Assembly (NCBI GenBank): GCA_036786445.1
Contig: DAIQRD010000124.1
Coordinates: 1-6,403 of the forward strand
Origin: JAAZMF01 sp036786445
GTDB taxonomy: Bacteria; Bacillota; Limnochordia; DTU087
DNA: 6,403 nt
Direction: 5' to 3'
In this document: piece after piece, positions 1 through 3,705 of the stretch
Position numbering within the stretch: position 1 is the first letter of the stretch
Layout: each line of letters begins with the position of its first letter
Translations under genes and position numbers: made by a program
The notes under the pieces: model-generated
The model's database searches: none
Told to the model about the DNA's origin: nothing
Seen by the model: only the letters and a program-made list of their open reading frames with translations

Positions 1-62
1 ACGTGACCGATGGTTCCAATGTTTACGTGAGGCTTAGTTCTTTCAAACTTCTGTTTAGCCAT
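1..62 (-). CDS. tuf: Elongation factor Tu, N-terminal fragment (cut by window edge)
   Basis: EF-Tu is the cytoplasmic GTPase that brings aminoacyl-tRNA to the ribosomal A site. Only the first 20 codons and two bases of the next lie in the window. They begin MAKQKFERTKPHVN and end at IGTIGH, exactly where the family's P-loop (GHVDHGKT) starts, so no catalytic residue is visible beyond its first two positions. The ATG at 62-60 is chosen because AAGGAGGA lies 8 bases upstream and because MAK(x)KFERTKPHVNIGTIGH is the standard EF-Tu beginning. Another ATG at 69-67 is out of frame and too close to the ribosome binding site. The gene follows fusA after a 124-base gap that carries its own promoter and a structured leader. 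The fusA-tuf order is common across bacteria. Identification is secure despite the short fragment. Confidence 0.95.
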   Translation of the reverse strand, partial: MAKQKFERTKPHVNIGTIGH

Positions 63-70
63 TGCTCATA

Positions 71-78
71 TCCTCCTT
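71..78 (-). promoter_or_regulatory. Ribosome binding site of tuf
   Basis: The minus strand reads AAGGAGGA, then 8 bases (TATGAGCA), then ATG. This is a near-complete complement of the 16S rRNA 3' end at normal spacing. It fixes the tuf start at 62 rather than the out-of-frame ATG at 69, which lies one base from the motif. Confidence 0.85.
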
Positions 79-89
79 CACAAGCGGCT

Positions 90-110
90 CAATAGATCTA
101 GCATCTATCG
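90..110 (-). promoter_or_regulatory. Potential hairpin in the tuf leader, proximal to the start
   Basis: On the minus strand CGATAGAT-GCTAG-ATCTATTG can form eight pairs (one G-U) around a 5-base loop. It ends 11 bases before the tuf ribosome binding site. No U-run follows, so it is not an intrinsic terminator. Its role is unknown. It could stabilise the leader or affect ribosome access; this is inference from base pairing alone. Confidence 0.4.
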
Positions 111-133
111 TGATTTTTATTAGCTACCAACTC

Positions 134-151
134 AGGGCTGATACTAGCCCT
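134..151 (-). promoter_or_regulatory. Potential hairpin in the tuf leader, distal to the start
   Basis: AGGGCT and AGCCCT are perfect inverted 6-base arms around a 6-base loop (AGTATC on the minus strand). The structure sits about 15 bases downstream of the predicted transcription start. The bases after it (GAGTTGGTAGC on the minus strand) contain no U-run, so it is not a terminator on this strand, and there is none on the plus strand either. It may be a leader stabilising element. Confidence 0.4.
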
Positions 152-172
152 AGTCGTCTAGCCTCCTAGCAA

Positions 173-201
173 ATTATAGCAGAAAGTTAAATCTTAGTCA
201 C
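173..201 (-). promoter_or_regulatory. Predicted sigma-A promoter of tuf, extended -10
   Basis: The minus strand has GTGACT at 201-196 (four of six matches to TTGACA), a 17-base spacer, and TATAAT at 178-173. The -10 is preceded by TGC, giving the extended form TGCTATAAT. The -35 falls on the Val-Thr codons near the end of fusA, so the promoter overlaps that gene. Initiation would be expected near 167-165, giving a leader of about 105 bases before tuf. The perfect -10 at ideal spacing, in the right orientation and just upstream of a gene that is normally very strongly expressed, supports the call. No start site has been measured. Confidence 0.75.
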
Positions 202-2256
202 TAACTCTTCTGCTATACTGGCCGGCACATTGTCATAATGAGCAAAGCTCATCACATAGGTAGCCCGGCCTTGTGTCATAGAACGCAAATCAGTTGCATA
301 CCCAAACATTTCCCGCAAAGGCACCACAGCGTTGATCACCTGGGCCGTTCCTCTAGATTCCATGCCTTCCACCCTGCCTCGACGGGCATTTAGATTGCCC
401 AATACATCACCCAGGAATTCCTCAGGAGTAACGACCTCCACCTTCATGACAGGCTCCAATAAGACAGGGTCAGCTCGTTTGACACCTTCTCTAAAGCCGA
501 GGGAACCCGCAATCTTAAAAGCAATCTCCGAAGAATCAACCTCATGATAGGAGCCATCCACTGCAGTAACTTTGACATCTACCACCGGGTACCCGGCTAG
601 GACTCCACTGGCTGTGGCTTCCTTGATACCGGCTTCTACCGCAGGGATATATTCTCTCGGGACTGCCCCTCCCACGATCTTGCTTTCGAATTCAAACCCG
701 GTACCTCGCTCCTTAGGTTCTAGCTCCAGGACAATGTGACCATATTGTCCCCGGCCGCCACTTTGACGAATAAATCGCCCTTCTGATCGCACTGGCTTGG
801 TAATGCTCTCTCTGTAAGCGACTTGAGGCTTCCCAACGTTAGCCTGTACATTGAATTCCCTGAGCATCCGGTCAACTATGACTTCCAAATGCAATTCACC
901 CATACCCGAGATGATAGTCTGACCAGTCTCCTCGTCAGTGCGCACTTGGAAAGTAGGATCCTCTTCCGCTAGCCTCTGCAACCCAATGGATAATTTGTCC
1001 TGATCAGCTTTTGTCTTGGGTTCAATGGCCCTGTCAATGACAGGTGCAGGAAATACAAGGGATTCCAATACAATGGGTTGATCCTCGTCAGATAGCGTAT
1101 CACCGGTAACAGTGCTTCTCAGACCCACAGCGGCGGCGATCTCACCACTGTAGACAATGTCTCTTTCTTCTCGGTGGTTGGCATGCATCTGCACAATTCG
1201 CCCGATGCGCTCCCTTTTGCCCTTGCTGGAATTATACACATAAGAACCAGCCCTTAGGACCCCGGAATACACTCTGAAGAACGCTAGCTTGCCAACATAG
1301 GGATCAGTCATGATCTTAAAAGCCAAAGCGCTAAAGGGACCATCATCGCTCAAAGCTCTAGATACTGGCTCACCGCTCCTAAGATCGGTGCCTTCCACTG
1401 GTGGCAAGTCACTAGGAGCCGGCAAGTACTGCACCACTGCATCGAGTAAAGGCTGCACACCTTTGTTCTTGAAAGAGGAGCCGCATAGCACTGGCACTAT
1501 CTTAGTGGCCACCGTCCCTCTCCGCAGGACTGCATTGATCTCGTCAACAGTAAGCTCCTCGCCCTCTAGGTATTTCATCATAAAACCCTCATCAATCTCA
1601 GCTAAAGCTTCGATCAATGCCTCTCGAGCAGCAGCCACCTCGTCGACCATCTCAGGCGGAATTTCCGTCTCCTCCCGGTGGGTTCCTAGATCATCAGCGT
1701 AGTGGATAGCCTTTAGGCGAACCAAATCGACTATGCCAGAAAAATCGTCCTCCGCGCCGATGGGTAACTGGATGGGAATAGCGTTGGCGCCTAAGCGCTT
1801 TCGCATCATTTCCACTACAAGGGCGAAGTTAGCTCCGGTGCGGTCCATCTTGTTGACATAGGCGATCCGGGGTACCCGATATCCATCGGCCTGTCTCCAA
1901 ACGGTCTCTGACTGCGGTTCAACACCGCCCACGGAACAGAATACTGATATAGCGCCATCTAACACCCGTAGGGACCGTTCCACCTCAACTGTGAAGTCCA
2001 CGTGCCCTGGCGTATCAATAATGTTGACACGATAACCCTGCCAGTGACACGTAGTAGCAGCCGAGGTGATAGTAATACCCCGCTCCCGCTCCTGAACCAT
2101 CCAGTCCATGGTAGCGGCACCATCGTGGACCTCTCCTATCTTGTGGACACGACCAGTATAGAAAAGAATGCGTTCCGTAGTTGTGGTCTTGCCCGCGTCG
2201 ATATGAGCCATTATTCCAATGTTTCTTGTCTTATCTATGGGATAATCCCGAGCCAC
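187..2256 (-). CDS. fusA: Elongation factor G (EF-G), translocation GTPase
   Basis: EF-G uses GTP to move mRNA and tRNAs through the ribosome after peptide bond formation, and with ribosome recycling factor helps split spent ribosomes. The product is 689 residues, normal for the family. Visible GTPase motifs are P-loop AHIDAGKT (17-24), switch I RGITIT with its Thr at 62, DTPGH (81-85) and NKMD (135-138), with the G5 region GSS near 259-261. Domain II spans roughly 290-390, domain III about 395-470, domain IV about 475-600 (SGGRGQYGH and HEVDSSE tip segments), and domain V the rest. The start is GTG at 2256-2254, read as Met: it aligns with the family's MARDFPL-type beginning and has GGGAGG 8 bases upstream. 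A longer frame back to 2289 starts at TTG and adds 11 residues (LPWTGWEAYR) that EF-G does not have. The gene lies 64 bases after rpsG in the str operon. All motifs look intact, so this is the housekeeping EF-G. Confidence 0.97.
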   Translation of the reverse strand: MARDYPIDKTRNIGIMAHIDAGKTTTTERILFYTGRVHKIGEVHDGAATMDWMVQERERGITITSAATTCHWQGYRVNIIDTPGHVDFTVEVERSLRVLDGAISVFCSVGGVEPQSETVWRQADGYRVPRIAYVNKMDRTGANFALVVEMMRKRLGANAIPIQLPIGAEDDFSGIVDLVRLKAIHYADDLGTHREETEIPPEMVDEVAAAREALIEALAEIDEGFMMKYLEGEELTVDEINAVLRRGTVATKIVPVLCGSSFKNKGVQPLLDAVVQYLPAPSDLPPVEGTDLRSGEPVSRALSDDGPFSALAFKIMTDPYVGKLAFFRVYSGVLRAGSYVYNSSKGKRERIGRIVQMHANHREERDIVYSGEIAAAVGLRSTVTGDTLSDEDQPIVLESLVFPAPVIDRAIEPKTKADQDKLSIGLQRLAEEDPTFQVRTDEETGQTIISGMGELHLEVIVDRMLREFNVQANVGKPQVAYRESITKPVRSEGRFIRQSGGRGQYGHIVLELEPKERGTGFEFESKIVGGAVPREYIPAVEAGIKEATASGVLAGYPVVDVKVTAVDGSYHEVDSSEIAFKIAGSLGFREGVKRADPVLLEPVMKVEVVTPEEFLGDVLGNLNARRGRVEGMESRGTAQVINAVVPLREMFGYATDLRSMTQGRATYVMSFAHYDNVPASIAEELVTKI

Positions 2257-2264
2257 TCTATAAG

Positions 2265-2270
2265 CCTCCC
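2265..2270 (-). promoter_or_regulatory. Ribosome binding site that fixes the GTG start of fusA
   Basis: GGGAGG on the minus strand, followed by 8 bases (CTTATAGA) and GTG. The motif lies inside the longer open frame that reaches 2289, so it decides between the two possible starts in favour of the GTG at 2256. Confidence 0.8.
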
Positions 2271-2320
2271 AACCAGTCCATGGCAACAAATCTAAAGTTT
2301 CCTACCGGCGAAACAGGCTG

Positions 2321-2791
2321 TTACCAGCGATAGTGGGCAAAAGCCTTATTGGCTTCAGCCATCCGGTGTGTATCTTCTTTCTTCCTAACAGAACCACCAG
2401 TATTGTTGGCGGCATCCATGAGCTCCGCAGCTAGGCGGGATGCCATGGTCTTTTCTCCCCGAGCCCTGGAAAACTGTACAAGCCATCTTAAAGCTAGTGA
2501 ACGGCGCCGGTCGGGTCTCACTTCCACTGGTACTTGGTAAGTGGCTCCCCCTACTCGCCGCGGTTTTACTTCTAGAACAGGCATGATGTTCTTCAGAGCC
2601 TCTTCTACGACTTCCATGGCGTCCTTACCGGCTTTCGCTTGAATCTCATCTAATGCGCCATATACTATGCGCTCTGCTGTGTTTTTCTTGCCGTCCATCA
2701 TTATGGTATTGATCAAGCGGGCTACCAATTCACTTTCATACTGTGGATCTACTAGGATGTCCCGCTTAGGTATATAGCCTCTTCTCGGCAT
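2321..2791 (-). CDS. rpsG: 30S ribosomal protein S7
   Basis: S7 starts assembly of the head of the 30S subunit by binding the 3' major domain of 16S rRNA, and it lies next to the E site. The product is 156 residues, the standard length, and ends in the family's AHYRW. Visible hallmarks are MPRRG at the start, INTIMMDGKK (27-36), the RRVGGATYQVPVEVRP beta-hairpin (78-93) and MDAANNTGG towards the C-terminus. The ATG at 2791-2789 is chosen because the family begins MPRRG and a G-rich ribosome binding site precedes it. The open frame continues upstream to 2851, adding 20 residues with no counterpart in S7, and I exclude these. It sits between rpsL (107-base gap) and fusA (64-base gap). In Escherichia coli S7 represses its own operon by binding the rpsL-rpsG gap; whether that holds here is not shown. 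Confidence 0.97.
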   Translation of the reverse strand: MPRRGYIPKRDILVDPQYESELVARLINTIMMDGKKNTAERIVYGALDEIQAKAGKDAMEVVEEALKNIMPVLEVKPRRVGGATYQVPVEVRPDRRRSLALRWLVQFSRARGEKTMASRLAAELMDAANNTGGSVRKKEDTHRMAEANKAFAHYRW

Positions 2792-2796
2792 CAATT

Positions 2797-2804
2797 CCCC
2801 CCCT
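2797..2804 (-). promoter_or_regulatory. Unusual G-run ribosome binding site of rpsG
   Basis: The minus strand has AGGGGGGG, a run of seven G, followed by AATTG and the ATG. It lacks the internal A of AGGAGG, so pairing with the 16S rRNA CCUCC would need a G-U wobble. The location decides the S7 start at 2791 over the longer frame starting at 2851. Confidence 0.65.
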
Positions 2805-2825
2805 TTGCAGAAGGTAATGGCATCT

Positions 2826-2854
2826 GGGAGTTGGTCATCCCCATCTACCATCCC
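2826..2854 (-). promoter_or_regulatory. Bulged potential hairpin in the rpsL-rpsG gap
   Basis: On the minus strand GGGA-TGGT, an 11-base loop (AGATGGGGATG), then ACCA-AC-TCCC can form eight Watson-Crick pairs interrupted only by a two-base AC bulge. It lies about 35 bases upstream of the rpsG start, in a 107-base gap that otherwise holds no credible gene. Position and shape would suit a site for translational control by S7, as known from the Escherichia coli str operon, but sequence similarity to that site is not evident and the structure could be chance. Confidence 0.3.
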
Positions 2855-2898
2855 TCATAGTATCCTGTAAAGCCGGCCAAATATGTTACCACGACCCC

Positions 2899-3312
2899 CT
2901 ATTTGGGCCGCTTAGCTCCGTATTTGGACCGAGCTTGTCGGCGATTGTCTACACCAGACGCATCTAGAGTTCCTCGGACGACGTGATACCTGACTCCTGG
3001 CAGGTCCTTGACCCTGCCACCCCTGATCAAAACCACCGAGTGCTCTTGCAGGTTATGACCTTCACCGGGTATATATGACGTGACCTCGATGCCATTAGTC
3101 AAGCGCACTCGAGCCACTTTCCTCAAAGCCGAATTCGGCTTCTTGGGCGTATTGGTGTATACCCTAGTACACACACCCCGCTTCTGCGGTGAACCGGGAA
3201 CTATGACTGTCTCATTCTTAAGTGAGTTGTGCAAATAGCGCAAGGCCGGTGCTCCGGTCTTCTTCTTAATCTGCTTTCTGCCCTGACGGACTAGTTGATT
3301 GATAGTCGGCAT
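2899..3312 (-). CDS. rpsL: 30S ribosomal protein S12
   Basis: S12 lies at the decoding centre of the 30S subunit, where it helps monitor codon-anticodon pairing and set accuracy. The product is 137 residues, beginning MPTINQLVRQGRK and ending KYGAKRPK. This is longer than the 124-residue Escherichia coli form because of extra residues between about 17 and 43, as is usual in Bacillota. The conserved loops PKKPNSALRK (56-65) and GGRVKDLPG (98-106) are intact. Lys57, Lys58 and Lys102 correspond to the lysines where streptomycin-resistance changes are known, so the sequence looks like the wild-type sensitive form. Asp103 matches the residue that RimO methylthiolates in Escherichia coli. The ATG at 3312-3310 is the family start with a G-rich ribosome binding site upstream. 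The gene follows the L7Ae-like gene by 20 bases, so the two are almost certainly cotranscribed. Confidence 0.97.
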   Translation of the reverse strand: MPTINQLVRQGRKQIKKKTGAPALRYLHNSLKNETVIVPGSPQKRGVCTRVYTNTPKKPNSALRKVARVRLTNGIEVTSYIPGEGHNLQEHSVVLIRGGRVKDLPGVRYHVVRGTLDASGVDNRRQARSKYGAKRPK

Positions 3313-3316
3313 TCTG

Positions 3317-3326
3317 CTCCCCCCTT
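3317..3326 (-). promoter_or_regulatory. G-run ribosome binding site of rpsL
   Basis: The minus strand reads AAGGGGGGAG, then CAGA... to the ATG at 3312, with a run of six G. The best core is GGGGAG rather than GGAGG. It fills most of the 20-base gap after the L7Ae-like gene. Confidence 0.6.
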
Positions 3327-3332
3327 CTTTGT

Positions 3333-3578
3333 CTATTTAAGGATTGCGGCCACGGCCGCCCCCACGTCGATGCCGCAGTATCTACCCAATTGCTTCATAG
3401 AATCTACATAGACAATTTCCAGATCACGTTCTACGCAGTGATGCTGCATTGGCTCCACTATCCTTAGCTCGGCATCCCGAGCTAAGTAGCACACCAGAAC
3501 CTGATCATCTTTCAAGGCCCTAAGTGTACGTTTGGTGCCAATCAACTTCCGCTTGGCTGCTTTCAATCTAGCTGGCAC
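3333..3578 (-). CDS. L7Ae-family ribosomal protein (YbxF type), kink-turn RNA binding
   Basis: This is an 81-residue member of the L7Ae/L30e/S12e family. The Bacillus subtilis relative in the same position, YbxF, is known to bind kink-turn RNA and to associate with ribosomes; its exact cellular role is less clear. Sequence support: the RNA-binding turn IGTKRTLRALK (13-23) matches the family's GTK(x)T segment, CYLARDAE (30-37) is the central strand and loop, and DSMKQLGRYCGIDVGAAVAAI (59-79) is the conserved C-terminal part. The start is GTG at 3578-3576, with GGGAGG 9 bases upstream and no better in-frame choice. The gene is the first of the str operon, directly downstream of a strong predicted promoter and 20 bases before rpsL. 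Family placement is firm. The sibling YlxQ type is unlikely because that gene normally lies in the nusA-infB region. Confidence 0.9.
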   Translation of the reverse strand: MPARLKAAKRKLIGTKRTLRALKDDQVLVCYLARDAELRIVEPMQHHCVERDLEIVYVDSMKQLGRYCGIDVGAAVAAILK

Positions 3579-3587
3579 CGAAGCACA

Positions 3588-3593
3588 CCTCCC
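3588..3593 (-). promoter_or_regulatory. Ribosome binding site that fixes the GTG start of the L7Ae-like gene
   Basis: GGGAGG on the minus strand, 9 bases before the GTG at 3578. Two other GTG triplets close by (3586 and 3588) are out of frame. The bases between include GTGC-TTCG-GTGC, which could fold into a four-pair stem with a UUCG loop (two G-U pairs) covering the start codon; that structure is weak. Confidence 0.75.
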
Positions 3594-3597
3594 TGCC

Positions 3598-3627
3598 CAC
3601 TGCGTATAGTGATCGAAAATCTCCGAT
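3598..3627 (-). promoter_or_regulatory. Leader of the L7Ae-rpsL-rpsG-fusA transcript with two small potential hairpins
   Basis: The predicted leader runs from about 3637 to the GTG at 3578. It holds ATCGGA-GATT-TTCGAT (3627-3612, six pairs with one G-U, four-base loop) directly followed by CACT-ATACGC-AGTG (3611-3598, four pairs), ending just before the ribosome binding site. I see no kink-turn signature (UGA opposite GA with a three-base bulge) that would suggest autoregulation by the L7Ae-like product, and no known riboswitch. Both hairpins are weak. Confidence 0.3.
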
Positions 3628-3642
3628 TACACACACCAACAC

Positions 3643-3671
3643 ATTTTAGCACCACCAGAAGTGCCTGTCAA
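3643..3671 (-). promoter_or_regulatory. Strong predicted sigma-A promoter of the str operon
   Basis: The minus strand has TTGACA at 3671-3666 (six of six), a 17-base spacer, and TAAAAT at 3648-3643 (five of six, differing from TATAAT at the third base). Transcription would start near 3637-3636, about 58 bases before the GTG of the L7Ae-like gene. It lies in the 127-base gap after rpoC. It should let the ribosomal protein and elongation factor genes be transcribed independently of rpoBC. The match is near-perfect and correctly placed and oriented; the start site is inferred. Confidence 0.85.
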
Positions 3672-3679
3672 GGGTTTGG

Positions 3680-3694
3680 GCCGGCGGGGCCGGC
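3680..3694 (-). repeat. GC-rich inverted repeat between rpoC and the str promoter
   Basis: GCCGGC-GGG-GCCGGC (plus strand) is a perfect 6-base inverted repeat around three bases, beginning 11 bases after the rpoC stop codon and ending 8 bases upstream of the -35. Read from the minus strand it is followed by CCAAACCC, with no U-run, so it is a poor intrinsic terminator for rpoC. On the plus strand AACTTTT follows, but no plus-strand gene reads towards it. It might mark the 3' end of the rpoBC message by pausing or by protecting it from exonucleases, or do nothing. Confidence 0.45.
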
Positions 3695-3705
3695 AACTTT
3701 TCCAT

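Noticed and set aside
98..169. The CTAG cluster in the tuf leader as a compositional sign of foreign DNA or a recognition array.
   Set aside because: CTAG also occurs repeatedly in the coding regions here (for example near 352, 597, 719 and 970), so it is not avoided in this genome and the cluster alone is weak evidence. It is kept only as a structural observation.
2257..2289. An 11-residue N-terminal extension of EF-G from a TTG at 2289.
   Set aside because: The family start aligns with the GTG at 2256, and the GGGAGG site at 2265-2270 lies inside the supposed extension. The ATG at 2281 is out of frame.
2297..2314. Inverted repeat GTTTC/GAAAC with an 8-base loop in the rpsG-fusA gap.
   Set aside because: Only five pairs, three of them A-U, with a large loop and no U-run. 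It is within what chance gives in a 64-base gap.
2792..2851. A 20-residue N-terminal extension of S7 (starting at an ATG at 2851).
   Set aside because: S7 proteins begin MPRRG or similar, the ATG at 2791 has a G-rich ribosome binding site directly upstream, and the extension resembles nothing in the family. The bases are better read as leader, including a potential hairpin.
3579..3640. A kink-turn in the leader of the L7Ae-like gene, which would suggest autoregulation.
   Set aside because: I looked for a three-base bulge flanked by UGA and GA partners between two helices and found none in the predicted leader.
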